From an uncultured Amaricoccus sp. (GTDB taxonomy: Bacteria > Pseudomonadota > Alphaproteobacteria > Rhodobacterales > Rhodobacteraceae), in contig NZ_CALLYO010000289.1 in assembly GCF_937858865.1 (NCBI RefSeq), positions 1 through 6,791 of the forward strand: a stretch of DNA of 6,791 nt, given 5' to 3'. The translations under genes and the position numbers were made by a program. Positions 1 through 5,932 of this stretch are shown piece by piece (positions within the stretch are counted from its first letter, which is position 1; the number at the start of each line of letters is the position of its first letter). A model generated the notes under the pieces. It did no database searches, was not told the DNA's origin, and saw only the letters and a program-made list of their open reading frames with translations.

Positions 1-179
<179 letters not shown>

Positions 180-785
180 CTATGCCCCTGCGGCGCTGCC
201 GCTCGCATTCTGGCTCGCCTTCGGGGCGAACCGGTTCAACATGGTCGTGTATCCGCCCTCGGCGAGGAAGGCGACCTCTTCCGGCGTGCTCTCGCGCCCG
301 AGCGCGGCGTTGCGGTAGGGGAAGCGTCCGAAGCGGCGGATGATCTCGCGATGCGCCTGGGCGTGCGGCAGCAGGCCCTCGCGGCCGAAGTTCAGCAGGT
401 ACATGCGCACCGACTGATCCTGGTCGGCGAGGACCTCGGAGTGCATGAGCGGGGTGTAGAAGAACTGCCGCTCCGGCAGCCCGACCCGCCGGTCCTGGCG
501 GCGCTGGATCGCGCTCTTCGCCACGCGGAGCGCGCGCGCGTCGGTGGCGAAGGAACGCGCGTCGCCGCGAAACATGTTGCGCGGGAACTGATCGAGCAGG
601 ACGAGGAGCGCGAGGCAGGAGGCGGGGGAGGCGCGCCACTGGGCGAGCTTGCCGGCGCGCCCCTCTTCCCACAGGGCCCCGAAGCGGCTGCGGATCTCGG
701 CATCCAGCTCCTCGCCGCCGCGATACCAGCCGTCGGGGCCGATGCCGAGCCAGTAGTCCAGGACTTCGCGTGCGCCTTCGTACAT
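180..785 (-). CDS. DUF924 family protein
   Basis: This is a 201-residue soluble protein of the DUF924 family (Pfam PF06041, predicted TPR-like all-helical fold), whose biochemical role is unknown. Recognisable family blocks are LLDQFPRNMFRG (residues 63-74), YTPLMHSE (110-117) and FGRFPYRNAALGRES (152-166), followed by a C-terminal YTTMLNRFAPK (179-189). The length is typical for the family. I chose the ATG at 783-785 because the family homology begins immediately after it (YEGAREVLDYW); the open frame extends much further upstream, but only as the shadow of the transporter gene. There is no signal peptide or membrane segment. The gene lies 62 nt downstream of the MFS stop codon and 12 nt upstream of lpdA, so it is probably an internal member of the same transcript. 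The last dozen residues (SQNASGSAAGA) look like a disordered tail. Confidence 0.88.
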   Translation of the reverse strand: MYEGAREVLDYWLGIGPDGWYRGGEELDAEIRSRFGALWEEGRAGKLAQWRASPASCLALLVLLDQFPRNMFRGDARSFATDARALRVAKSAIQRRQDRRVGLPERQFFYTPLMHSEVLADQDQSVRMYLLNFGREGLLPHAQAHREIIRRFGRFPYRNAALGRESTPEEVAFLAEGGYTTMLNRFAPKASQNASGSAAGA

Positions 786-847
786 CTTCGATCTCAACCT
801 CGCGGGAAGCGCAGTCTCACCGACCCGGAAGAAAAAGGGAAGCGGGG

Positions 848-2086
848 TCAGTTGCCTCCGGCGCGTTCGATGGCGACTTCCTGCGCCAGCTCGAGCGCGA
901 CGGGCGAGGCCTGCGGAGTCACCGGCGCGTAGGAGGAGGTCTCCTCGGGCGCGGCGCGGCGGGTGGCGCGGTAGAGGGCATAGAGCGCGATGAGCGCGAA
1001 GAGCGTGCCGATGTAGACGAAGAAGGCATCCGGCCCGAAGCGGGTCATCGAGGCGCCGATGATGAGCGGGCCCAGCATGGCGCCGAGCCCGTTGATGAAG
1101 AGCAGGCCGCCCGAGGCGGCGGCCATGTCCGACTTGTCGAGGAAGTCGTTGGTGTAGGCGATGATGAGCGAATAGAGCGGGTTCGCCACGCCGCCCACCG
1201 CGAAGCCGAGGGCGAGCACCACGGCGTAGTGGGAGGAGAGGATGCCGCCGATCAGCGTGACGACCGCGCCGACTGCGGTCAGCCCCATGATGAGCCGGCG
1301 GCGGTCCATGCGGTCGGAGATCCAGCCGATCGGATACTGGAAGACGAGCCCGCCGACGTAGATCGCCGCCACGAAGGCCGAGATCTGCGCGACCGAGAGC
1401 CGCATCTCGGTGCCGAAGACCGAGGCCATGCCGAAGATGCCGGCATAGACCCCGCCGAGCAGGAAGGTGCCGACGCAGCCGAGCGGCGAGATGCGGAAGA
1501 GCTGCACGAGCGACATGGGCTTGGTGGTCTGGTAGGGCGGGGCGCTCCCGGCGGTGAGCAGGATCGGCGTGAAGCAGAGCGAGACGAGGACCGACATCAC
1601 CACGAAGAGGGTGTAGCCGCCCGGGTCGGCGAGGGTGAGGATGAACTGGGCGGAGATGATGCCGACCATCTGCGCGATCATGTAGAGCGAGAGCGCCTGC
1701 CCGCGGGTCTCGTTGCTGGCGGCCTCGTTCAGCCAGCTCTCGGCCACGACGTAGACGCCGGCGAAGGCGAAGCCCACGACGAAGCGGAGCGCCGTCCAGA
1801 CCCAGACGTCGACGGCGGCGGCGTAGAGGATGAAGGCGGCGGAGATCATCGAGCCGAGGGCGGCGAAGACGCGGACGTGGCCGACGCGCGCGATCATCGG
1901 CGTGGCGCGGCGCGAGCCGACGAGGAAGCCGACGTAGTAGGCGCTCATGACGAGCGACATGGTGGCGGCGTCGAAGCCCTCGATCGCGCCGCGGATGCCG
2001 AGCAGCGTGCCCTGCAGGCCGTTGCCGAGCAGGAGCAGCAGCACGCCGAGGAGGAGCGCCCAGGAATGCTTCAGGACGGCGATCAT
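848..2086 (-). CDS. MFS transporter, YcaD-like, 12 TM
   Basis: This 412-residue inner-membrane protein has the layout of a major facilitator: about twelve hydrophobic helices (roughly 7-30, 43-60, 72-91, 96-115, 131-152, 157-178, 205-226, 235-253, 266-285, 288-310, 323-345, 352-372) with a polar central loop near 180-204. The MFS motif A equivalent, [11 protein letters not shown], sits at 254-264 between helices 8 and 9. The segment [18 protein letters not shown] (101-118) resembles E. coli YcaD from memory, so I place it in that group, whose substrate is not established. The C-terminal 40 residues are polar and probably cytoplasmic. The ATG at 2084-2086 is supported by GGAGGA 7 nt upstream (2094-2099). 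That ATG shares bases with the queA stop codon (ATGA), which implies translational coupling to queA. The substrate cannot be read from the sequence. Confidence 0.9.
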   Translation of the reverse strand: MIAVLKHSWALLLGVLLLLLGNGLQGTLLGIRGAIEGFDAATMSLVMSAYYVGFLVGSRRATPMIARVGHVRVFAALGSMISAAFILYAAAVDVWVWTALRFVVGFAFAGVYVVAESWLNEAASNETRGQALSLYMIAQMVGIISAQFILTLADPGGYTLFVVMSVLVSLCFTPILLTAGSAPPYQTTKPMSLVQLFRISPLGCVGTFLLGGVYAGIFGMASVFGTEMRLSVAQISAFVAAIYVGGLVFQYPIGWISDRMDRRRLIMGLTAVGAVVTLIGGILSSHYAVVLALGFAVGGVANPLYSLIIAYTNDFLDKSDMAAASGGLLFINGLGAMLGPLIIGASMTRFGPDAFFVYIGTLFALIALYALYRATRRAAPEETSSYAPVTPQASPVALELAQEVAIERAGGN

Positions 2087-3192
2087 CCTCGGGTCCTCCC
2101 TGGACGGCCATCGGCCGAGTCCGCCGGCGACGCCCCGGCGGAGTCGCCGGGGAGCAGCAGCGACGAGTCGCCGTAGGAGAAGAAGCGGTAGCGGTTGGCG
2201 ATGGCGTGGGCGTAGATCGCGCGGATGCGGTCGACGCCCATGAGCGCGGAGACGAGCATGAGGAGGGTGGACCTCGGCAGGTGGAAGTTCGTCATCAGGC
2301 CGCCCGCGATGCGGAAGCGGTGGCCGGGGCGGATGAAGATGTCGGTCTCGCCCGACCAGGGGCCAATGCGGCCGGGGGCGGTGGCCGCGGTCTCGACGAG
2401 GCGGAGCGAGGTGGTGCCGACCGGGATCACCCGGCCGCCGGCGGCGAGGGTGGCCCGGATCGCCTCGGCGGCCTCGGGGCCGATCTCGCCCCATTCGGCG
2501 TGCATGCGGTGCTTCTCGATCTCGTCCACCGCCACCGGCAGGAAGGTGCCGGCGCCGACGTGCAGGGTGAGGCGGGTCTCGGCGACGCCGCGCGCGGCGA
2601 GGGCGGCGAGGAGGTCCTCGTCGAAGTGGAGCGAGGCGGTCGGCGCCGCGACCGCGCCGGGGCGCCGCGCGAAGACGGTCTGGTAGTCGCTGCGGTCGGC
2701 GGCGTCCGGCGGCCGGCGCCGGGCGATGTAGGGGGGCAGCGGCATTTCGCCGACGCGCTCGAGCGCCGCGTCGAGCGCCGGGCCGGTCGCGTCGAAGGCG
2801 AGGAGGATCTCGGCGCCCTCCTTGTCGCGGACCTCGGCCGAGAGGGCATCGCCGAACGCGATGCTGTCGCCGGCGGCGAGGCGCTTTCCGGGGCGGGCGA
2901 GCGCGCGCCAGAGGCCCCCGGGCGCGGCGGCGACGAGGGTGATCTCGATGCGCGCACCGGACGGGCTGCCGGCCGGGCGCCGGCGGGTTCCGGTGAGCCG
3001 GGCGGGGATGACGCGGGTGTCGTTGAAGACGAGGAGATCGCCGCGCTCGAGGAACTCGGGGAGGTGCGCGACGGTCGAATCGGTGAGCGTGGAGGGGGTG
3101 GCGACGAGGAGGCGCGAAGCGGGTCGCGGGCGGGCGGGCCGCAGCGCGATGAGCTCCTCCGGAAGATGATAGTCGAACTCGTCGAGGCGCAC
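2083..3192 (-). CDS. queA: S-adenosylmethionine:tRNA ribosyltransferase-isomerase
   Basis: QueA transfers and isomerises the ribosyl moiety of S-adenosylmethionine onto 7-aminomethyl-7-deazaguanine at position 34 of GUN-anticodon tRNAs, giving epoxyqueuosine, the penultimate step of queuosine synthesis in the cytoplasm. Family blocks appear in order: [14 protein letters not shown] (residues 53-66), MPLPPYI (150-156), YQTVFA (170-175), [12 protein letters not shown] (179-190), [10 protein letters not shown] (211-220), [10 protein letters not shown] (301-310) and YRFFSYGD (335-342). I chose the GTG at 3190-3192 because the protein then begins [18 protein letters not shown] as QueA proteins do, and AGGAGA lies 7 nt upstream. 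An open extension to 3318 carries no family similarity and would run over the bcp start. The 369 residues are slightly longer than E. coli QueA (356). The excess is a tail (343-369) rich in Ser, Ala, Asp and Gly, encoded by an inverted-repeat region. The gene is first in its cluster. Confidence 0.95.
   Translation of the reverse strand: MRLDEFDYHLPEELIALRPARPRPASRLLVATPSTLTDSTVAHLPEFLERGDLLVFNDTRVIPARLTGTRRRPAGSPSGARIEITLVAAAPGGLWRALARPGKRLAAGDSIAFGDALSAEVRDKEGAEILLAFDATGPALDAALERVGEMPLPPYIARRRPPDAADRSDYQTVFARRPGAVAAPTASLHFDEDLLAALAARGVAETRLTLHVGAGTFLPVAVDEIEKHRMHAEWGEIGPEAAEAIRATLAAGGRVIPVGTTSLRLVETAATAPGRIGPWSGETDIFIRPGHRFRIAGGLMTNFHLPRSTLLMLVSALMGVDRIRAIYAHAIANRYRFFSYGDSSLLLPGDSAGASPADSADGRPGRTRG
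2094..2099 (-). promoter_or_regulatory. Ribosome binding site of the MFS gene, inside queA
   Basis: GGAGGA on the minus strand lies 7 nt before the ATG at 2086. It is a near-perfect anti-SD match lying within the last codons of queA. It fixes the transporter start and allows reinitiation by ribosomes finishing queA. Confidence 0.75.
2120..2142 (-). repeat. 8-bp inverted repeat within the 3' end of queA
   Basis: TCCGCCGG (2120-2127) and CCGGCGGA (2135-2142) are perfect complements around a 7-nt loop, so the transcript can form a GC-only-loop stem with seven G-C pairs and one A-U pair. It falls in the codons for the non-conserved QueA tail and ends 33 nt before the MFS start codon, just upstream of that gene's ribosome binding site. 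No T tract follows, so it does not look like a classical terminator. It could modulate expression between queA and the transporter, or be a chance product of GC-rich repeats. Confidence 0.45.
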
Positions 3193-3199
3193 CCCGGCT

Positions 3200-3205
3200 T
3201 CTCCT
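3200..3205 (-). promoter_or_regulatory. Ribosome binding site fixing the GTG start of queA
   Basis: AGGAGA on the minus strand is 7 nt before the GTG at 3192. It decides the start of queA in favour of GTG over ATG codons further upstream in the same frame. Confidence 0.75.
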
Positions 3206-3221
3206 GGCCGTAACGGGCGGG

Positions 3222-3250
3222 GGTATAGGCGCGGACGGCCGGGGTCACAA
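3222..3250 (-). promoter_or_regulatory. Candidate sigma-70 type promoter for the queA cluster
   Basis: On the minus strand, TTGTGA (3245-3250) and TATACC (3222-3227) are separated by exactly 17 bp, each matching four of six consensus positions. A start of transcription near 3215 would leave a leader of about 23 nt before the queA GTG, enough for its ribosome binding site at 3200-3205. The call rests on motif and spacing alone. Confidence 0.45.
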
Positions 3251-3270
3251 CCGGCCCTTGAAGCCGTCCG
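3232..3270. repeat. Nested inverted repeats in the queA/bcp divergent spacer
   Basis: CGGACGGC (3232-3239) pairs with GCCGTCCG (3263-3270). Offset within this, GGCCGG (3237-3242) pairs with CCGGCC (3251-3256). Both span the proposed queA -35 element. They could be an operator or simply GC-rich dyads; no known regulator motif is recognised. Confidence 0.35.
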
Positions 3271-3316
3271 GGGGATGGTGTCTCTCGGTCGCTGCCGCAA
3301 CTCGGGGAGAGCTCTC

Positions 3317-3787
3317 ATGCCGAAGATCGAAGCCGGTCAGCCGGTGCCTGACTTCACCTTGCCGCGCGACGGCGGCGGGATGCTCGGGCCGCGCGACTTC
3401 GCCGGCCGGAAGCTGGTGATCTACTTCTATCCCAAGGACGACACGCCGGGGTGCACCACCGAAGCGCTGGAGTTCACCGCCAGGCGGGCCGACTTCGAGG
3501 CGGCGGGCGCCGCCGTCGTCGGGATCTCGAAGGACAGCGTGAAGAGCCACGAGAAGTTCTGCCGCAAGCACGAGCTCGGGATCCCGCTCCTGTCGGACGA
3601 GACGGGGGAGGTCGTCGGGCAGTTCGGCGTCTGGGTCGAGAAGTCGCGATACGGACGGACCTACATGGGAATCGACCGCTCCACCTTCCTCGTGGACGCG
3701 CAGGGCATCGTTTCGCGCGTATGGCGCAAGGTCTCGGTCCCGGGGCACGTCGAGGAGGTGCTGGGCGCCGTCCGGCAGCTCGGCTGA
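3317..3787 (+). CDS. bcp: Thioredoxin-dependent thiol peroxidase, Bcp/PrxQ type
   Basis: This cytoplasmic peroxiredoxin reduces hydrogen peroxide and organic hydroperoxides, normally recycled by thioredoxin. The 156 residues are the usual Bcp length. The peroxidatic site is intact: P39, T43 and C46 in [12 protein letters not shown] (the PxxxTxxC motif), with the supporting R121 in GIDRSTF. Many Bcp proteins place the resolving cysteine five residues after the peroxidatic one; here that position is L51. The only other cysteine is C82 (HEKFCRKHE), 36 residues on, which is the spacing described for the alpha-3 type PrxQ of Xylella (C47/C83), so I infer an atypical 2-Cys enzyme using C46-C82. I chose the ATG at 3317 because family similarity starts there and GGGGAGA ends 6 nt before it; an in-frame ATG at 3275 would add 14 unrelated residues. 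It is divergent from queA, with its own promoter not clearly visible. Confidence 0.94.
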   Translation: MPKIEAGQPVPDFTLPRDGGGMLGPRDFAGRKLVIYFYPKDDTPGCTTEALEFTARRADFEAAGAAVVGISKDSVKSHEKFCRKHELGIPLLSDETGEVVGQFGVWVEKSRYGRTYMGIDRSTFLVDAQGIVSRVWRKVSVPGHVEEVLGAVRQLG

Positions 3788-3802
3788 GTCATGCGGATCG
3801 GG

Positions 3803-3825
3803 CGGGCGCGATTTGCGCGCGCCCG
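3803..3825 (+). terminator. Stem-loop after bcp, possible terminator
   Basis: CGGGCGCG (3803-3810) and CGCGCCCG (3818-3825) form a perfect 8-bp stem with a 7-nt loop, beginning 16 nt after the bcp stop codon. There is no T tract afterwards, so termination would be inefficient or of a non-canonical kind. Position and stability support an end-of-gene role. Confidence 0.45.
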
Positions 3826-4023
3826 GACAGGGAGTTGTCGACGACACCTGAGCCCGCGCCTTAGTTCAACCGGAGATGGTGGATCGGCAGCAATCCGCCG
3901 AACGGAGTAGTTCGCCGCGGCGACCGGGGCGGGCCGCGTTGCAAATGGAGGAGAAGATTTCTAGACACCCCCGCGGTCGGGGGCAGAGCCCACCATAACG
4001 AGAACAACCAGAGGGTGATCTTA
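3826..4023 (+). other. Leader region upstream of the peptidase gene, no gene seen
   Basis: No convincing gene is seen between the bcp stem-loop and the peptidase start. The stretch contains a second stem-loop, CCCCCG (3968-3973) / CGGGGG (3978-3983) with loop CGGT, 40 nt before the start codon. It also has a strong GGAGGAG tract at 3948-3954 with no ATG, GTG or TTG at useful distance downstream. The promoter for the peptidase-bactofilin pair presumably lies here, but I could not find a pair of hexamers with good match and spacing. A 40-codon open frame (3876-3998) has no ribosome binding site at proper distance and reads as Arg/Ser/Pro-rich filler. Confidence 0.4.
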
Positions 4024-5334
4024 ATGGGGGACTTCCGACGGTGGGTGAATAGCGCCCTCTCCCCTTACTTCCCGGAAAAGCGCCTCTTCATCCAGTCGGG
4101 CTCCTCCACGCGGTATCTCCGCCTCACGCCGCTCTCGCAGTTCATGTCCGGGGCCGCTTCGCTGGCGCTCGTGGGCTGGCTCGCGATCGCGACGGCGAGC
4201 GTCGCGATCGACTTCGTGGGCGGTTCCGGAACGGCGCCGACGGTGGTGCTGCAGGAGGCCTACGAGGCGCGGCTCGAGGAGCTCGCCGCCGAGCGCGACC
4301 AGCGCGCAAGCGAGGCGCGGTCGGCGCAGACCCGCTTCCAGACCGCCATGGAGCAGATCGGCCGGCAGCAGACCGCGCTGCTGCAGTCGGCGGAGCGGGG
4401 GCGCGAGCTCACCACCGCGCTCGACCTCATGCGGCAGCGGCTGCACGAGGCGGTCGGCCAGCGCGATGCCGCGACGGTGGCGAACGACCGGCTCGTGGCG
4501 CAGATGAACGAGGTCAGCGACAGGTTGAGCCACGAGAGCGGGGCGGACCTCGCCGAGACGCTGAAGACGGTCACGGGGGCGCTTGCCGAGGCGGTGGCGG
4601 TCCGCGACACGGCGCGCGCCGAGCGGGAGACGCTGACGCAGCAGGTGGCCGACCTCGAGCTCAGGATGAAGGTCAACAGCGAGCGCCAGGACGAGATGGT
4701 CGACCAGCTCGAACAGGCGGTCGCCCTGTCGTTCGGGCCGCTCGAGAAGCTGATCAGCACGGCGAACCTCGACGTCGACAGCCTGATCGAGACGGTGAGG
4801 AGCGGCTATTCCGGCCAGGGCGGGCCGGTCGGCGATGCGGTGGTCAGCACCCGCTCGTTCGACGATCCGGCGCTCAATTCCCGCTTCGACAAGCTGATGC
4901 TCGATCTCGACCGCATGAACCTGATGCGGATCGCGGTGGAGAAGATCCCCTACACCATGCCGCTGCGCTCGAGCTACCGCTTCACCAGCCCGTTCGGGCG
5001 GCGCTGGGGGCGGATGCACGCGGGCGTCGACCTGGCGGCGCCGGTCGGGACGCCGATCTTCGCGACGGCCGACGGCCTGGTGGTCGCCGCCGGGCGGGAG
5101 AGCGGCTACGGCAACGTGGTGCGCATCCGGCACGAGTTCGGCTTCGAGACCGTCTATGCCCACCAGAGCAAAATCCGGGTCAAGGTGGGACAAGAGGTAT
5201 CGCGTGGCGTGCAAATAGGTGATATGGGTTCAACCGGGCGTAGCACTGGCTCGCATCTTCACTACGAGGTGCGGGTCAACGGTCAGCCTGTGAACCCGAT
5301 GACCTATCTGGAGGCCGCCAAGGATGTTTTCTAG
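4024..5334 (+). CDS. Membrane-anchored M23 metallopeptidase with coiled coil (bactofilin partner)
   Basis: This 436-residue protein is a predicted peptidoglycan DD-endopeptidase fixed in the inner membrane. A cytoplasmic N-terminus (1-39) carries FPEKRLFIQS (16-25). One transmembrane helix (about 40-62) follows, then a long Glu/Gln/Arg/Ala-rich coiled coil in the periplasm (about 78-235), a linker, and a C-terminal M23/LytM domain (about 315-430). Zinc ligands are intact: H332 and D336 in HAGVD and H413 in HLHYE, with H380 (YAHQ) and H411 as catalytic histidines, so it should be active. From memory the N-terminal part matches proteins annotated DUF5930. The ATG at 4024 is preferred because GAGGG (4011-4015) lies 8 nt before it; a GTG at 4015 would overlap that site. 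It overlaps the bactofilin gene by 11 bp. The layout resembles LmdC of Hyphomonas and Rhodomicrobium, which works with a bactofilin in cell shape; equivalence is inferred. Confidence 0.93.
   Translation: MGDFRRWVNSALSPYFPEKRLFIQSGSSTRYLRLTPLSQFMSGAASLALVGWLAIATASVAIDFVGGSGTAPTVVLQEAYEARLEELAAERDQRASEARSAQTRFQTAMEQIGRQQTALLQSAERGRELTTALDLMRQRLHEAVGQRDAATVANDRLVAQMNEVSDRLSHESGADLAETLKTVTGALAEAVAVRDTARAERETLTQQVADLELRMKVNSERQDEMVDQLEQAVALSFGPLEKLISTANLDVDSLIETVRSGYSGQGGPVGDAVVSTRSFDDPALNSRFDKLMLDLDRMNLMRIAVEKIPYTMPLRSSYRFTSPFGRRWGRMHAGVDLAAPVGTPIFATADGLVVAAGRESGYGNVVRIRHEFGFETVYAHQSKIRVKVGQEVSRGVQIGDMGSTGRSTGSHLHYEVRVNGQPVNPMTYLEAAKDVF
5164..5334 (+). other. Low-GC, atypical-codon block at the 3' end of the peptidase gene
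   Basis: From about codon 381 the peptidase gene shifts composition. By my count 5161-5260 is 56% GC, against roughly 70% in neighbouring coding sequence. Codons rare in the rest of the window cluster here: ATA, GTA, TCA, ACT, AAA, GGA, two CAA and two CGT. The protein sequence remains normal for an M23 domain. The block runs up to the bactofilin start. It may contain regulatory signal for that gene or mark a recombined segment. Confidence 0.55.
5310..5314 (+). promoter_or_regulatory. Ribosome binding site of the bactofilin gene, inside the peptidase gene
   Basis: GGAGG lies 9 nt before the ATG at 5324 and inside the last codons of the peptidase gene. It fixes the bactofilin start and implies coupled translation of the two overlapping genes. 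Confidence 0.75.
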
Positions 5335-5830
5335 GTCGAAGCACGAGGATACCCCGCCGCCGCCGCAGCCGGCGAAGGCGCAGGGTGAGGCTCCTTCCGT
5401 CCTGTTCGATCCCAAGCCCGCCGCAGCGCCGGCGATGGCCGCTCCGGCGGCGCCGAAGGCCAAGCCGGCGCCGTCCGTGCTCTCGTCGGACCTGACCATC
5501 ATCGGCAACGTGAAGTCGAGCGGCGACATCCAGGTCGAGGGCATCGTCGAGGGCGACGTGCGCGCCCAGGTGCTGATCGTGGGCGAGAGCGCCACGGTGA
5601 AGGGCGAGGTGATCGCTGACGAGGTGGTGGTGCACGGCCGGGTGGTCGGGCGGCTGCGCGGCCTCAAGGTGCGGCTGAGCGCCTCGGCGCGCTGCGAGGG
5701 CGACATCGTCCACAAGACGATCGCCATCGAGAGCGGGGCGCATTTCGAGGGCTCGGTGCAGCGCCAGGACGACCCGCTCGGCAAGTCGGGCAAGAGCGAG
5801 CCGCAGCGGCAGGTCGTCGCCGCCGAATAG
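5324..5830 (+). CDS. Bactofilin (polymer-forming cytoskeletal protein)
   Basis: Bactofilins self-assemble without nucleotides into filaments on the cytoplasmic face of the inner membrane and position cell-wall enzymes. The 168-residue product has three parts. A short N-terminus begins MFSRSK, like the membrane-targeting peptide reported for Caulobacter BacA (MFSKQ, from memory). A Pro/Ala/Lys-rich disordered linker follows (about 8-50). The bactofilin beta-helix core (about 52-146) has hydrophobic-glycine repeats such as LTIIGNVKSSGDIQVEG and VEGDVRAQVLIVG. A charged Gln/Lys/Ser tail (147-168) ends the protein. The ATG overlaps the end of the M23 peptidase gene, so the two are almost certainly one transcript with coupled translation, fitting joint control of local peptidoglycan remodelling. 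A strong stem-loop follows 17 nt after the stop. Family identity is secure; the paralogue name (bacA-like) is not assigned. Confidence 0.94.
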   Translation: MFSRSKHEDTPPPPQPAKAQGEAPSVLFDPKPAAAPAMAAPAAPKAKPAPSVLSSDLTIIGNVKSSGDIQVEGIVEGDVRAQVLIVGESATVKGEVIADEVVVHGRVVGRLRGLKVRLSASARCEGDIVHKTIAIESGAHFEGSVQRQDDPLGKSGKSEPQRQVVAAE

Positions 5831-5847
5831 GGCCCGCAGAGCGTGGA

Positions 5848-5868
5848 GGCCCCGCCCGCGGCGGGGCC
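5848..5868 (+). terminator. Strong GC stem-loop after the bactofilin gene
   Basis: GGCCCCGCC (5848-5856) and GGCGGGGCC (5860-5868) form a perfect all-GC 9-bp stem with the 3-nt loop CGC, starting 17 nt after the stop codon. The downstream tail (CCCGGCTGTTCG) is only weakly T-rich. It is the best candidate for ending the peptidase-bactofilin transcript. Confidence 0.6.
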
Positions 5869-5876
5869 CCCGGCTG

Positions 5877-5898
5877 TTCGTCGCACAGTGCGGACGAA
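5877..5898. repeat. Second stem-loop in the convergent spacer
   Basis: TTCGTC (5877-5882) pairs with GACGAA (5893-5898). The inner bases GCA and TGC extend the stem if one G bulges, leaving a CAG loop, about nine pairs in total. It begins 8 nt after the preceding stem-loop. It may act as a tandem or reverse-direction terminator. Confidence 0.45.
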
Positions 5899-5904
5899 GG
5901 TCAA

Positions 5905-5922
5905 CTCATTGAAATCAATGAG
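5905..5922. repeat. AT-rich 18-bp dyad, operator-like
   Basis: CTCATTGA (5905-5912) and TCAATGAG (5915-5922) are perfect complements separated by AA. The short centre and AT richness look more like a protein-binding dyad than an RNA hairpin. It does not fit the FNR, CtrA or parS consensus as I know them. Confidence 0.45.
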
Positions 5923-5932
5923 GAAACGCCGA

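Noticed and set aside
804..844. Direct repeat GGGAAGCG at 804-811 and 837-844 between the MFS and DUF924 genes, with an A5 tract (T5 on the transcribed strand).
   Set aside because: Only two 8-bp copies and no stable stem before the T run; too weak to call a terminator or a binding-site array.
3193..3318. N-terminal extension of QueA from an ATG at 3318.
   Set aside because: The extra 42 residues have no QueA similarity, overlap the bcp start and the candidate promoter, and the GTG at 3192 has an ideal ribosome binding site.
3876..3998. A 40-codon open frame in the gap before the peptidase gene.
   Set aside because: GGAG abuts the ATG with no spacing, the product is low-complexity Arg/Ser/Pro, and the frame runs through a stem-loop. 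It is most likely chance in GC-rich DNA.
5187..5217. Internal promoter for the bactofilin gene (GGGACA and CAAATA).
   Set aside because: The hexamer matches are poor and the spacing is 19 bp; it is mentioned only as one possible reason for the low-GC block.
4021..5904. Minus-strand open frames opposite the peptidase and bactofilin genes.
   Set aside because: Their composition is Arg/His/Leu or Ser/Ala-rich filler with no recognisable motif; the plus-strand genes explain the region fully.
5905..5922. FNR-type site or parS site at the AT-rich dyad.
   Set aside because: The half-sites are too close for the FNR consensus TTGAT-N4-ATCAA, and the sequence does not resemble the alphaproteobacterial parS TGTTTCACGTGAAACA.
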